Shown here: in pieces, positions 24,453-33,798 of the stretch
How positions within the stretch are numbered: the stretch's first letter is position 1
Layout: each line of letters begins with the position of its first letter
NCBI RefSeq assembly: GCF_003100395.1
Contig: NZ_CP029210.1
Location: forward strand, 3,534,001-3,598,000
From: Aquabacterium olei
GTDB taxonomy: Bacteria > Pseudomonadota > Gammaproteobacteria > Burkholderiales > Burkholderiaceae_C
Direction of reading: 5' to 3'
DNA: 64,000 bases
Program-made: the position numbers and the translations under genes
Notes under the pieces: model-generated
Database searches by the model: none
Seen by the model: the letters and a program-made list of their open reading frames with translations, nothing else
What the model was told of the DNA's origin: nothing

Positions 24453-24611
24453 AAATCCACCAAAGGAGATGGGTGGAGGAGACAAACGAAACAAGCAGTG
24501 GAACGACTCCGCAACAGCAGGAAAAGTTCCATCGCGATGTCGCCAAGTGTACAACCACCCGCGATTGTTCACAAGGGTTTTTACGGATATCACCCGCAGC
24601 AGGACCGACAC

Positions 24612-25034
24612 ATGGAATGCACGATCAACTGGCAACCCGCCTCCGGCATGGCCTTCATGGCTGAAACGGGCAGTGGCCACATCATCAACATGGACGGCGC
24701 GCCCCAAGGCGGCGGCCGCAACCTGGCCCCCCGGCCGATGGAAACGGTGCTGGCGGGCACGGGCGGCTGCACGGCCTATGACGTCGTGCTGATCCTCAAG
24801 CGCGGGCGCCACGACGTGCGCGGCTGTCAGGTCAAGATCACGGCCGACCGCGCCGAGGTCGACCCCAAAGTGTTCACGAAGATCAACATGCACTTCGTGG
24901 TGACCGGCGTGAACCTGCCAGAGACGGCCGTGGCCCGCGCCATCCAGATGTCGCACGAAAAGTACTGCTCGGCCTCGATCATGATCGGCAAGACCGCCGA
25001 GATCACGACCAGCTTCGAGGTGGTGGCGGCCTGA
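24612..25034 (+). CDS. OsmC family protein
   Basis: 140 aa. Matches the YhfA-like branch of the OsmC/Ohr fold: METVLAGTGGCTAYDVVLILKRGR, with Cys in GGCTAYD, and a second Cys in MSHEKYCSAS. OsmC and Ohr proteins use two cysteines to reduce organic peroxides; members of this branch are less well studied. I chose the ATG at 24612 (MECTINWQP). The 206 bp after rep hold the terminator and presumably this gene's promoter. It is convergent with coq7, 12 bp apart. Confidence 0.85.
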   Translation: MECTINWQPASGMAFMAETGSGHIINMDGAPQGGGRNLAPRPMETVLAGTGGCTAYDVVLILKRGRHDVRGCQVKITADRAEVDPKVFTKINMHFVVTGVNLPETAVARAIQMSHEKYCSASIMIGKTAEITTSFEVVAA

Positions 25035-25046
25035 GCCGCCGAGGGC

Positions 25047-25709
25047 TCAGATGCGGTGGGCGGTGAAGGTCATCACCTTGGCCGCCAGCTTCATGAGCCC
25101 GCGCACCGGGGCCGGCAGGGCCTGACCGCCTGCGGCCAGCGCGGCGTCGGCGTGCTCGACCTCGTCGTCGCGCATCTGGCGCACGATGGCCCGCGAGGCG
25201 GTGTCGCCCTCGGGCAGGCGGTCGAGGTGGCTGTTGAGGTGGGCCTCGACCTGGCGCTCGGTCTCGACGACAAAGCCCAGGCTGACGCCATCGCCCGCGC
25301 GCGCAGCCAGCAGGCCGATGCCGAAGGCGCCGGCGTACCACAGCGGGTTGAGCAGGCTGGTGCGCCCACCCAGTTCCTTCAGGCGCTGTTCGGTCCACGC
25401 CAGGTGGTCCGTCTCTTCGCGCGCGGCCGCGTCGAACTGCGCCTTCAGCGCCGGGTCCTTCGTGCCCCAGGCCTGCGAGGCGTAGAGCGCCTGCGCGCAC
25501 ACCTCGCCCACATGGTTCACGCGCATCAGCGCGGCCGACAGGCGCTTCTGCTCGTCACTCAGCGCGCTGCCTTCCGTTTCGGGTTGCGGGCAGGGCCGTG
25601 TGGCCGTGTGCTCGGCAAACACGGTGCGGATGGCCGAATCGAACGAGATGAGCAGGCGGTCCAGGCCGTCATGCTGGACGGCAGCAGGGGAAGAGGAGGC
25701 GGTGTGCAT
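25047..25709 (-). CDS. coq7: Coq7-type 2-polyprenyl-3-methyl-6-methoxy-1,4-benzoquinone hydroxylase
   Basis: 220 aa. Di-iron hydroxylase of ubiquinone synthesis (replaces the flavin enzyme UbiF in many betaproteobacteria). Two four-helix repeats supply the iron ligands: [12 protein letters not shown] and EETDHLAW in the first half, [10 protein letters not shown] and RDDEVEHAD in the second. I chose the ATG at 25709; the earlier in-frame Met would add a 20-residue segment with no conservation. The C-terminus is hydrophobic and probably membrane-bound. It is adjacent to rodA on the same strand, 76 bp away. Confidence 0.92.
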   Translation of the reverse strand: MHTASSSPAAVQHDGLDRLLISFDSAIRTVFAEHTATRPCPQPETEGSALSDEQKRLSAALMRVNHVGEVCAQALYASQAWGTKDPALKAQFDAAAREETDHLAWTEQRLKELGGRTSLLNPLWYAGAFGIGLLAARAGDGVSLGFVVETERQVEAHLNSHLDRLPEGDTASRAIVRQMRDDEVEHADAALAAGGQALPAPVRGLMKLAAKVMTFTAHRI

Positions 25710-25785
25710 GGTCGCCGATGGTGACAGGTTGGAGGAGGGCCGACCCTGATCGTACGCAAAACCCCGCATCCGGGGCGGGCGCGAC

Positions 25786-26940
25786 TCAGCGCTGCATCAG
25801 CCCGCGGCTCTTGGCGATCGACATCAGGATGCCGAGCGCCAGGCCAAGCGTGACCATGGCCGTGCCGCCATAGCTGATGAAGGGCAGCGGCACACCCACC
25901 ACCGGCAGGATGCCGCTCACCATCCCCATGTTGACGAAGGAGTAGGTCAGGAAGCTCAGCGAGATCGCGCCGGCCAGCAGCCGCGAAAACAGCACGGGCG
26001 CCTGCGAGGCGATGTAGAGCCCGCGGAAGATCAGCGCCAGGAAGCCGGCCATGAGGCCGAGGCAGCCGATCAGGCCGAACTCTTCGGAAAACGCCGCGAA
26101 GACGAAGTCGGTGGTGCGCTCGGGGATGAACTCGAGGTGGGTCTGCGTGCCCTGCATGAAGCCCTTGCCCGTGACCCCACCCGAGCCGATGGCGATCATG
26201 CCCTGGATGATGTGGAAACCCTTGCCCAGCGGATCGGCCGTCGGGTCCAGCAGCGTGCAGACACGGGTCTTCTGGTAGTCGTGCAGGCCGATCCACTTCA
26301 CACCGGGCTGGCACAGCTGCGGCTCATACCAGATGATCAGGCTGATGCCGATGGCACCGGCCGCCAGCACGGGCACGATGAGGCGCCAGCTGAGTCCGGC
26401 AAAGAAGATCACGTAGAGGCCGGACGACAGCACCAGCATGGCCGTGCCCAGGTCGGGCTGCTTGAGAATCAGGCCCACGGGCAGCATGAGGATGGCGCCG
26501 GCCATCGCGAAATCGGGCCCGCGCAACTGGCCCTCGCGACGCTGGAACCACCACGCCAGCATCAGCGGCGCGGCAATCTTGAGGATCTCGGACGGCTGGA
26601 TGACCATGCCGACGTTGAGCCAGCGGGTCGAGCCCTTCTTGGTGATGCCGAACAGCTCGGTGGCCACCAGCAGCACCACGCCCAGCACGTACAGCGGCAC
26701 GGCCAGGCTCATGAGGCGCTGCGGCGGAACCTGGGCCACGGCAAACATCACCAAGGCGGCCAGCACCATGTTGCGCGACTGGTCGGCGAACCGCGTGCCG
26801 TGGTCGAAGCCGGCCGAGTACATGGTGACCAGGCCGGTGGCACACAGCGCCATCACGATCAGCAGCAGCGGCAGGTCGAAGCCCTGGAAGACCGGGCGGA
26901 TGCGTTGCCACAACGAGGGCTTGTCGAAGGCGATGCTCAT
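25786..26940 (-). CDS. rodA: Rod-shape glycosyltransferase RodA (SEDS family)
   Basis: 384 aa with about ten membrane segments. It polymerises lipid II during side-wall growth together with PBP2. The SEDS catalytic region with the conserved Asp is seen in [17 protein letters not shown], and the C-terminal family signature reads [24 protein letters not shown]. The start overlaps the mrdA stop (ATGA), so the pair is translationally coupled. Confidence 0.96.
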   Translation of the reverse strand: MSIAFDKPSLWQRIRPVFQGFDLPLLLIVMALCATGLVTMYSAGFDHGTRFADQSRNMVLAALVMFAVAQVPPQRLMSLAVPLYVLGVVLLVATELFGITKKGSTRWLNVGMVIQPSEILKIAAPLMLAWWFQRREGQLRGPDFAMAGAILMLPVGLILKQPDLGTAMLVLSSGLYVIFFAGLSWRLIVPVLAAGAIGISLIIWYEPQLCQPGVKWIGLHDYQKTRVCTLLDPTADPLGKGFHIIQGMIAIGSGGVTGKGFMQGTQTHLEFIPERTTDFVFAAFSEEFGLIGCLGLMAGFLALIFRGLYIASQAPVLFSRLLAGAISLSFLTYSFVNMGMVSGILPVVGVPLPFISYGGTAMVTLGLALGILMSIAKSRGLMQR

Positions 26941-29093
26941 GGCTGCACGCGGGGCGAAGAAGCGTGGACGGCCGCGGGGGGCGGCGCGGCCGGGGCCGAG
27001 GGCGCCGGGGCGGGCAGAGGCACCGGGGCGGGTGCCGGCGCAGACGGCGACGCCGCCGAGGCCGGTGCGCTGACCGGGGCGGACGCGCTGACCGGGGAGG
27101 CCGCGCTGCCGACGACGCGGGGCGGCTCGGCGCCGAACACATCGGTGGCACGCGGCAGCGGCACGTCGGCGACGCGGCGTGGCGTGCCGACGGGCGCAGC
27201 GGCCTTGCCCTGCTGCACCAGCGCGATGTCCTCCTCGCTGGGGTAGACGCCGAGCAGCAGGTAATCGAGCACGCGGCGGGCAATGGGGGCGGCCGCGGCG
27301 GCCCCGAAACCCGCGTTCTCGACGATGACGGCCAGCGCCACGCGCGGGTTGTCGACCGGGGCAAAGGCCTCGTACAGCGAATGGTCGCGCCGGTATTCAT
27401 CCAGCCGCGAGGCCACGTACTTCTCGTTCTGCCGCAGCCCCACGGCCTGCGCGGTGCCGGTCTTGCCGCCGCTGGTGTAGCCGGCGCCCAGGAACACGCG
27501 GGTGGAGGTGCCCTGCAGCGTCACGCCCTGCATGGCCTCGCGGATCAGGCTCGTGTGCCCAGGCTGAAAGCGCAGCGGCGTCAGCGACGTGCGTTCGGGC
27601 ACGTGGCGTTCGCGGGTCACGACGTTCTCGATCTCGCGCACGATGCGGGGCTGGTGGCGCTGGCCATCGCTCACCATCGTGCCCAGCGCCGAGGCGATCT
27701 GCAGCATGGTGAAGTTGTTGTAACCCTGGCCGATGCCCAGCGAGATGGTCTCGCCGGCGTACCACTTCTTCTGCTCGGGCCGGCGATAGGCCTTGCGCTT
27801 CCATTCGGTCGACGGCAGGATGCCTGTGACCTCGCCCTTGAGGTCGATGCCGGTGTGCCGGCCGAAGCCCAGCTGTGCCATCTGGTCGTGGATCAGGTCC
27901 ACGCCCATCTCGTTGGCCAGCGAATAGAAGTAGACGTTGCTGGACTCGACGATGGCGCGGCGCATGTCCATGGCGCCGCCGCGCTCGTTCTCCGGGCTGC
28001 GGAAGCGGTGTCCACCGAACAGGAACACCCCGTTGTCCATGACGATGGTGTTGGGGTTGCGTTTGCCGGTATTCAGCGCGGCCAGGGCCATGAAGGGCTT
28101 GTAGGTCGAGCCCGGCGGGTAGGTGCCGCGCAGGGCGCGGTTCAGCAGCGGCTTGTCGGTGCTCTCGTTGAGCTCCTTCCAGTTCTCGCTGTCGATGCCG
28201 TCGACGAACAGGTTGGGGTCGAACGTCGGCTTGGAGACGAAGGCCAGCACCTCGCCGTTGCGGGGGTCGATGGCCACCAGCGCGCCGCGGCGGTTGCCGT
28301 ACAGGCGCTCGATCAGGCCCTGCAGCTTGATGTCGATGGACAGGTGGACGGTGTTGCCCGGCGTGGCCGGCGTGGAGCGCAGCCGGCGCACGGCCCGCCC
28401 GCCCGCACTGGTCTCGACCTCTTCCACCCCGGTGATGCCGTGCAACTCGCGCTCGTAGCTCTGCTCGATGCCGAGCTTGCCGATGTGTTCGGTGCCACGG
28501 TAGTTGGCCTGGTCCTCTTCGGGCCAGTCCTCCATCGCGGCGGCCTCGCGCTGGTTGATGCGCCCGATGTAGCCCAGCACGTGGCTGGCCAGCGCGCCGT
28601 AAGGGTAATGGCGGAACAGACGCGCCTGGATGTCGACCCCGGGGAAGCGGTAACGCTGCGCGGTGAAGCGGGCCACCTCCTCGTCGCTCAACCGTGTGCG
28701 GATCGGGATGGACTCGAAGCTCTTGGATTCTTCGCGCAGGCGCTTGAAGCGGCGGCGGTCGCGGGCCTGGATGTCGACGATCTCGGCCAGCGCGTCGATC
28801 GTGGCCTCGACATCCTGCACCTTGGAGGGCGTGATCTCGAGCGTGTAGGCCGAGTAGTTGTTGGCCAGCACCGCGCCGTTGCGGTCGACGATGAGGCCGC
28901 GGTTCGGCACGATGGGCACCACCGCGATGCGGTTGCTTTCGGCCTGCGTGGCAAGTTGCTCGTGGCGCACCACCTGCAGCGTGACCAGGCGGAAGACCAG
29001 CAGACTGAAACAGAGCAGCACGAAGCCGGCCGCGGCCCACAGGCGGAGCCGGAAGCGGCTGAGTTCGGCTTCGAGGTTCTTGAGTTCGGTCAT
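26937..29093 (-). CDS. mrdA: Penicillin-binding protein 2 (transpeptidase of the elongasome)
   Basis: 718 aa. N-terminal membrane anchor (about 13-35), a PBP dimerisation domain, and a transpeptidase domain with the active-site Ser in PGSTYKPFMAL, SSN in IVESSNVYFYSLA and KTG in SGGKTGTAQ. It cross-links side-wall peptidoglycan with RodA and MreBCD. The last 80 or so residues are almost only Ala, Pro, Val and Ser; a tail this long is unusual for PBP2 (E. coli PBP2 is 633 aa). Normally adjoins mreD, here separated from it by three foreign-looking genes. Confidence 0.95.
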   Translation of the reverse strand: MTELKNLEAELSRFRLRLWAAAGFVLLCFSLLVFRLVTLQVVRHEQLATQAESNRIAVVPIVPNRGLIVDRNGAVLANNYSAYTLEITPSKVQDVEATIDALAEIVDIQARDRRRFKRLREESKSFESIPIRTRLSDEEVARFTAQRYRFPGVDIQARLFRHYPYGALASHVLGYIGRINQREAAAMEDWPEEDQANYRGTEHIGKLGIEQSYERELHGITGVEEVETSAGGRAVRRLRSTPATPGNTVHLSIDIKLQGLIERLYGNRRGALVAIDPRNGEVLAFVSKPTFDPNLFVDGIDSENWKELNESTDKPLLNRALRGTYPPGSTYKPFMALAALNTGKRNPNTIVMDNGVFLFGGHRFRSPENERGGAMDMRRAIVESSNVYFYSLANEMGVDLIHDQMAQLGFGRHTGIDLKGEVTGILPSTEWKRKAYRRPEQKKWYAGETISLGIGQGYNNFTMLQIASALGTMVSDGQRHQPRIVREIENVVTRERHVPERTSLTPLRFQPGHTSLIREAMQGVTLQGTSTRVFLGAGYTSGGKTGTAQAVGLRQNEKYVASRLDEYRRDHSLYEAFAPVDNPRVALAVIVENAGFGAAAAAPIARRVLDYLLLGVYPSEEDIALVQQGKAAAPVGTPRRVADVPLPRATDVFGAEPPRVVGSAASPVSASAPVSAPASAASPSAPAPAPVPLPAPAPSAPAAPPPAAVHASSPRVQP

Positions 29094-29164
29094 GGGCGGG
29101 CGCGCAACCCGCTATCGTAGCGCGAGCGGGTTGCCGGCGCCCCCGTGAGGGCGGCCGGCCGGCC

Positions 29165-30841
29165 TCAGAAACGCACCACGCTCTGCACCCACAGGCGGGT
29201 GCGGCTGTCCGGCTCGGTCTCGATGCGCGCGTCGCCCAGGCGGGTGGCGACCATGGCCTTCAGGCCGATGTCCGGCGTCGGTGCCCACACGAGCGACAGC
29301 CCGGCCCCGGTGAGGGTGCGACCGTGGCGGCCGGCCGACTGGAACCGGTCGAAGCGCACATGGCCGGAATCGACGAACAGGCCGAGCTGCACCGGCTGCA
29401 GCGGCAGGGTGTAGCGCAGCTCGGCCGTGCCCAGCACGCCCTGGTCGCCCAGCGCTTCGCCCTCCGGATAGGCGCGCACACCGTTGACGCCCCCGATGGA
29501 CATCTTCTCGGACGGATCGAGGTTGCGCGAGGCGGCCTGGCCGTAGACCGAGCCGAACACCGACCAGCCCGGACGCAGCGTGGCATTCAGGTTGGCGGTC
29601 AGCACCGCCTTGCTGAAGTAGCCCATGGTGCGGCGACCGTCGTTGGCCACCTGCTCGGCGGCCGGCAGGTTCAGCTTGCCGCGTGACAGCACGGCCGTCC
29701 ACGCGTGGCTGGTGGCGCCCTGGGTGCCGAAGCCGTTGAAGCTCGCCGACACGACATCCGCCTGCTTGCGGTTGAAGTGGTTGCTCAGCAGGGCGATCTT
29801 GTCGGCGTACAGCTTCTGATCCCAGCTGAGGCGGCCCAGCAGGCCCGCCCCCGGGGAGCGAGCCAGCGTGGCGGCCACGTCCACGGTGCCCATGCGGGCG
29901 GTGCCGCTGGCGCGCAGGTTTTCGTACTCGCGACGCAGTTGGTAATCGACCTGGGAATAGGCCGCGCCGACTGTGACGCCAGGGCGCGCCACCGGCACAC
30001 GCCAGCCCAGACGCAGGTTCTGGGTCGACTCGTCCGTGACCAACGCGCGGGCCGTGAGCTGATCGCCCAGGCCCAGCGGGCTGTTCCAGGCGAGCTGCGC
30101 GGCCGCGCGCCAGTAACCGGTGTAGCGGTTGCCATGGTTGTCGAAGTCCAGCTGCCCGGTGACGGCGGGGGCCGGGTCGACGCGCACCGTGAGGTCCGAT
30201 TCACCGGTGCGGGTGCCGGGTTCGAGCACGACGCTGGCGCGGCTGGTGCCCGGGATGTCGCCCAGCGTCAGCAAGCGGGCCTCCAGCTCGGGCCCGCGCA
30301 CCACCGAACCGCCGGGGATGTCGCCCAGCAGGCGGGCCACGGTGGCATCGGTCAGACGGGAGGTGTTGTCCAGCCGGACCTGCCCCACCTGCCCCTCCAG
30401 CACACGCACCTCGATCGCCCCGTCGACGATGTCCTGCGCGGGCAGGATGGCGCGGGCAATGGGGTAGCCGCGCTCCTGGTACAGACGGGTCACGCGGGCC
30501 ACGGCGCGCTGCAGTTCGATCAGTGACCAGCTGCGGCCCACGAGTTCGTCCAGCGGCGCGCGGACCTCGGCTTCGGGCAGCACGGTGACGCCGGTCAGGC
30601 GCACCGCGCGCACCAGCACGCGGGGGCCCGCCGCATCGGCCTGGGCTGCGGGGGCCGCGGGCGCGGTCAGCGGGGCGGCACGGTCTTGTGGCACGGCCGG
30701 CGCCACGGGGGGCGTGAGCGCACGCTGCACGTCGCCCGCACCGGGCAAAGTCGGGGTCTGGGCATGCAGCCCCACGGCGGCCATCAGGCCGGCTGCGGCC
30801 ACACCGAGGTCACGCGGGCGGAAGGGGATCGGTCGGGACAT
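29165..30841 (-). CDS. Two-partner secretion outer-membrane transporter (TpsB/ShlB family)
   Basis: 558 aa. Signal peptide (about 1-27), a Pro/Ala-rich linker, two POTRA-type domains (VRAVRLTGVTVLPEAEVRAPL; LQRAVARVTRLYQERGYPIARA; IEVRVLEGQVGQVRLDN), then a 16-strand beta barrel ending in Phe (VVRF). The barrel motif for the inner loop reads GVRAYPEGE, a variant of VRGY. It should export the product of the gene upstream on the same strand, which has a TPS domain. A 96-bp gap with a hairpin separates them. Confidence 0.92.
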   Translation of the reverse strand: MSRPIPFRPRDLGVAAAGLMAAVGLHAQTPTLPGAGDVQRALTPPVAPAVPQDRAAPLTAPAAPAAQADAAGPRVLVRAVRLTGVTVLPEAEVRAPLDELVGRSWSLIELQRAVARVTRLYQERGYPIARAILPAQDIVDGAIEVRVLEGQVGQVRLDNTSRLTDATVARLLGDIPGGSVVRGPELEARLLTLGDIPGTSRASVVLEPGTRTGESDLTVRVDPAPAVTGQLDFDNHGNRYTGYWRAAAQLAWNSPLGLGDQLTARALVTDESTQNLRLGWRVPVARPGVTVGAAYSQVDYQLRREYENLRASGTARMGTVDVAATLARSPGAGLLGRLSWDQKLYADKIALLSNHFNRKQADVVSASFNGFGTQGATSHAWTAVLSRGKLNLPAAEQVANDGRRTMGYFSKAVLTANLNATLRPGWSVFGSVYGQAASRNLDPSEKMSIGGVNGVRAYPEGEALGDQGVLGTAELRYTLPLQPVQLGLFVDSGHVRFDRFQSAGRHGRTLTGAGLSLVWAPTPDIGLKAMVATRLGDARIETEPDSRTRLWVQSVVRF

Positions 30842-30860
30842 GGCAATCGGAGGGAATGAG

Positions 30861-30890
30861 CACGGCGGCCGACATCGGCCGGCCGCCGTG
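30861..30890 (-). promoter_or_regulatory. Hairpin between TPS exoprotein and transporter genes
   Basis: Perfect inverted repeat CACGGCGGCC / GGCCGCCGTG with a 10-base loop, in the gap between the exoprotein and transporter genes. There is no T run, so it is more likely to affect mRNA stability or partial read-through than to end transcription. Confidence 0.5.
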
Positions 30891-30936
30891 AGAGGTCTCG
30901 GGCGCGCCGGACCCGACGGGCCGGCGCAAGGTCATT

Positions 30937-32751
30937 TCAGCGCAGCGTGGCCGGCACGCGGACGCCGCCGTCCTTCACCTGCAGCGGGCTGTTGCCCGAC
31001 AGACGAACCGTGCCGAGCAGGTCCGGATCCTCCTCCTCACCGGCCGCGGTGGCCGGGAAGCGGCTCAGCAGGTCAGACAGGCCGGCGAGGTTGGCACCCA
31101 GACCGGTGGGCTGGCCACCCTGCTGCACGGTGCCGATCACGGTGCCCGGCACGGACGGGGTCGTCGGTGTGGTGGGGGTGGTCGGGGTGGTGGGGTTGGT
31201 CGGCGTTTCGGGCACGACCACGGCCGGCACGATGCGCCCGCTGGTCACGAAGACCGGGCCGGGGGACAGGCTGGTGGCCGCGCCCTCGGGCAGCAGGGCG
31301 AAGGTATAGTTGCCGGCTTCCGAACCGGAGAACGTCAGCCCACGGAACTGCACGCGAATGTGCTCGGCACTGGCCTCGGCCGAATCGAACAGGATCTCTT
31401 CCACCCGCAGCGGATCCACGTTGTCCCCGGCGATCAACTGCGTGCTGTCAATGCCGATCAACTCGGCCGTGCGGGTGCCGTCGACCACCTTGGTCTTCAC
31501 CAGCACATCCAGCGCCTTGGGCAGGATGGCGGCCAGCACGCGGCCTTCATCGGATTCACGCGGCGCCGCCATGATGTAGCCCTCGCCGTCGAGGCTGGCC
31601 CGGATCTCGGTCGCCACGTCCCAGCGCGGATCGGCCTCGTCGGACACAAAGGCCGCATCGAAGCGCGCCTTCACCACCTCGATCGCGGTGGGCACGTTGC
31701 TCGGCAGCCCGCGCAGGTCGAAGCGCAGCGAAGCCACGTCGGTGCCGTCATACACCTTGTCCATCGCCTGGGCCTCGACGAAGTACTCGCCCCAGTTCTT
31801 GCCGGCGCCTTCGATGGCGGCCTGCCAGCGCAGCACACCGCCCTCGGCCAGCTCTGCGCTCACCGGCATGGTGCGCCAATCCACGGTTTCCAGATCACCG
31901 GCCCGCAACTGGCCCTGGACGTCGATCTGGCTGCCCGGCGCACCGAGCGCCACCAGCCGGATCACGCCCTGCGTGCCAGCCTCGATGCTGCCGGCTTCGA
32001 GCACACCCGAGGTGTTGACCACCGCCTGTTGCAGCGAACGCGCGTCGAGCACGACGGTACCGCCCTGGGCGGACACGGTGCCGGACTGCTGGACCAGGGC
32101 GTCGACCGCCGCCTTGTCGAGCACATAGGACAGCGCGCCGCTTTCGCCATTCGGCTTGAAGACGACCCGGTCGCCTGCCAGCATCAGCGCCTGGCCCTCT
32201 GGCGCCGACAGCAGGCCGCTGTTCGTGACCTGGCGGCCGACCAGGGCCACCGTGCCCCCGGCGCTCGTCACGATCTCGCCCTCGTTCGTCACGACGCCGG
32301 CGCTGCCCGTGCTCTTGAGCACGACCTTGCCCGTTGCGGGCTCCAGCATGGACAGCCCCAGCGCGCTGCCGACGAAGCTGCCGACGTCCACGCGAGCACC
32401 CTTGGCAATGAAGAGGCCGTTGGGGTTGATCCAGTAGACCGAGCCCGGGGCCGTCACCGTGCCCAGCACCTGCGAACCGGTGTTGCCCGTCACGACGTTG
32501 ACGGCCACCTGCGTGGCGCTGCCCTGCGCGAAGGCCAGCGTGTGCCCCGTCGGCACATCGAGCGAGGTCCAGTTCAGGCGCAGCACCGCGCTGCCCTGCG
32601 TCACGGTGGTGGTCGTGCCGCTGGTGCTCACCGAGCCGATGCCCGACACCACGGTGGCCTGCGATGCGTCCAGCGTCAGCGCCCAGGCCGGTGCCTGGCA
32701 GACAAAGGCGGCAGCCAGCGCCAGCGCGCCACGTTGAAAACGATGAGACAT
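30937..32751 (-). CDS. Two-partner secretion exoprotein (filamentous haemagglutinin N-terminal/TPS domain)
   Basis: 604 aa, short for the family, which often exceeds 1000 aa. Signal peptide ends AWA/LTLDA near residue 24. The TPS domain follows with its hallmarks VLRLNWTSLDVPTGHTLAF, GSVYWINPNGLFIAKGARVDVGSFVGS. After about residue 320 comes a YDG-type repeat (AMDKVYDGTDVASLRFDL), then a Thr/Pro linker and a C-terminal tail. ATG at 32751 is preferred to the one 12 codons earlier because it begins the signal peptide. No toxin domain is visible at the C-terminus, so adhesin or surface-protein roles are more likely than contact-dependent inhibition. Confidence 0.88.
   Translation of the reverse strand: MSHRFQRGALALAAAFVCQAPAWALTLDASQATVVSGIGSVSTSGTTTTVTQGSAVLRLNWTSLDVPTGHTLAFAQGSATQVAVNVVTGNTGSQVLGTVTAPGSVYWINPNGLFIAKGARVDVGSFVGSALGLSMLEPATGKVVLKSTGSAGVVTNEGEIVTSAGGTVALVGRQVTNSGLLSAPEGQALMLAGDRVVFKPNGESGALSYVLDKAAVDALVQQSGTVSAQGGTVVLDARSLQQAVVNTSGVLEAGSIEAGTQGVIRLVALGAPGSQIDVQGQLRAGDLETVDWRTMPVSAELAEGGVLRWQAAIEGAGKNWGEYFVEAQAMDKVYDGTDVASLRFDLRGLPSNVPTAIEVVKARFDAAFVSDEADPRWDVATEIRASLDGEGYIMAAPRESDEGRVLAAILPKALDVLVKTKVVDGTRTAELIGIDSTQLIAGDNVDPLRVEEILFDSAEASAEHIRVQFRGLTFSGSEAGNYTFALLPEGAATSLSPGPVFVTSGRIVPAVVVPETPTNPTTPTTPTTPTTPSVPGTVIGTVQQGGQPTGLGANLAGLSDLLSRFPATAAGEEEDPDLLGTVRLSGNSPLQVKDGGVRVPATLR
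31156..31194 (-). repeat. Nine-base (Pro-Thr-Thr) tandem repeat in the TPS exoprotein
   Basis: Four copies of a 9-bp unit coding for Pro-Thr-Thr, in the linker before the C-terminal tail of the exoprotein. Tracts like this can gain or lose units without shifting the frame, so linker length could vary between strains. Confidence 0.8.
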
Positions 32752-32810
32752 GGAAGCTCCAATCGGCCCGCAGTGCGGGCGCAACATGGTTCAGAACAGG
32801 GATGGCGTGC

Positions 32811-33650
32811 TCAGTGGCCCGCAGCCACGCGGCGGCGGCGCGCCGACCAGGCGAGCACACCGAGGCCGGCCATGGCGAGGGCCATCGTCGACGCTTCGGG
32901 CACGGGCGCCGCCGGGTAACGCATGTCCTGCGCCGAGAACGACAAGATGTCGAAGTTGGCGCGCTCGCCGCCCAGCGTGCTGGCGCCAAAGCCGATGCGC
33001 ACGTCACTCCAGTCCGAGAAAGTGCTTTGCGAGACGGTCGACGTCGCGAAGGTGCGCCATGCCTCGCCCGGGCGGCTGTCGTCCATCGACAGGTTGAGCG
33101 TCCAGCCCTTGTCCTTCACCCAACTGAACTGCAGCCTTGCGTGCACCAGCGTGCTGTCCAGCATGTCGACCTTGTCGGCCCCGAATTTGAGCTTGGACGC
33201 CGCCAGCGTGGTGGCCGGATCGCTGGTGGCCCCCGCCTGCCGCGACAGGGCCTTGTTCGCGGCCGGGTCGATCAGGAAGGCCATGCCATCGTCGAACGCG
33301 TTCAGGCCGAACGCACCCGACGCCGTGGCGAGCGGCGCCTGGCTGGACACGAACACCGCGAACCCATCGCCCCAGTTGCTCTTCACCCCGGTGCCGGTGA
33401 CGCGGAAGTCGAAGAGCACCTCGACGGGCTTCTTTTCCTCACGGGTGAGCAGGGTGCCCAAGTCCAGCGAACCCGGGCCCCAGGTGACACCGACCTGGCT
33501 GGCCTGGTTGGCGGTCAGGCGCACGGTGTTGCCGCCGTCGATCAGCGCGGCCGATCCGTTCAGGTCCCAGCTCGAGAACGTGGCGGCCTGAGCCGAGGCG
33601 CCCCACAGCAGGACGACAGACGTCAGAACCGAAGACATTGCAGACCGCAT
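32811..33650 (-). CDS. PEP-CTERM sorted exoprotein
   Basis: 279 aa. Signal peptide (cleavage after ASAQA near residue 22). The body looks like a beta-sandwich of the lectin/concanavalin type (WDLNGSAALIDGGNTVRL, VLFDFRVTGTGVKSNWGDGFAVFV, DDGMAFLIDP). The C-terminus is a clear PEP-CTERM signal: PVPEASTMALAMAGLGVLAW followed by RRRR. Such proteins are handled by exosortase (EpsH-type) systems linked to exopolysaccharide in Gram-negative bacteria; no exosortase gene is in the window. ATG at 33650 is preferred because it begins the signal peptide. It sits between the TPS pair and mreD on the same strand. Confidence 0.88.
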   Translation of the reverse strand: MRSAMSSVLTSVVLLWGASAQAATFSSWDLNGSAALIDGGNTVRLTANQASQVGVTWGPGSLDLGTLLTREEKKPVEVLFDFRVTGTGVKSNWGDGFAVFVSSQAPLATASGAFGLNAFDDGMAFLIDPAANKALSRQAGATSDPATTLAASKLKFGADKVDMLDSTLVHARLQFSWVKDKGWTLNLSMDDSRPGEAWRTFATSTVSQSTFSDWSDVRIGFGASTLGGERANFDILSFSAQDMRYPAAPVPEASTMALAMAGLGVLAWSARRRRVAAGH

Positions 33651-33798
33651 CACACACTCCATTAATTGCAACAGAGTGTGTCTTGAGTATCGACTCCGCA
33701 CCATCCCGAAAACAGAGGGGGTGAGTCGACGACCGACTCGGGGAATCGGTCAAGACTGTCCGGAATCCTTCGCGGTGACCGATTTTCGGGGTTGCCGG

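Noticed and set aside
31156..31194. Short tandem repeat as a CRISPR array
   Set aside because: Units are 9 bp without spacers and are in frame inside the exoprotein gene.
30937..32751. Contact-dependent inhibition toxin
   Set aside because: The protein is only 604 aa, lacks a VENN-type motif and a toxin tail, and no immunity-like gene follows.
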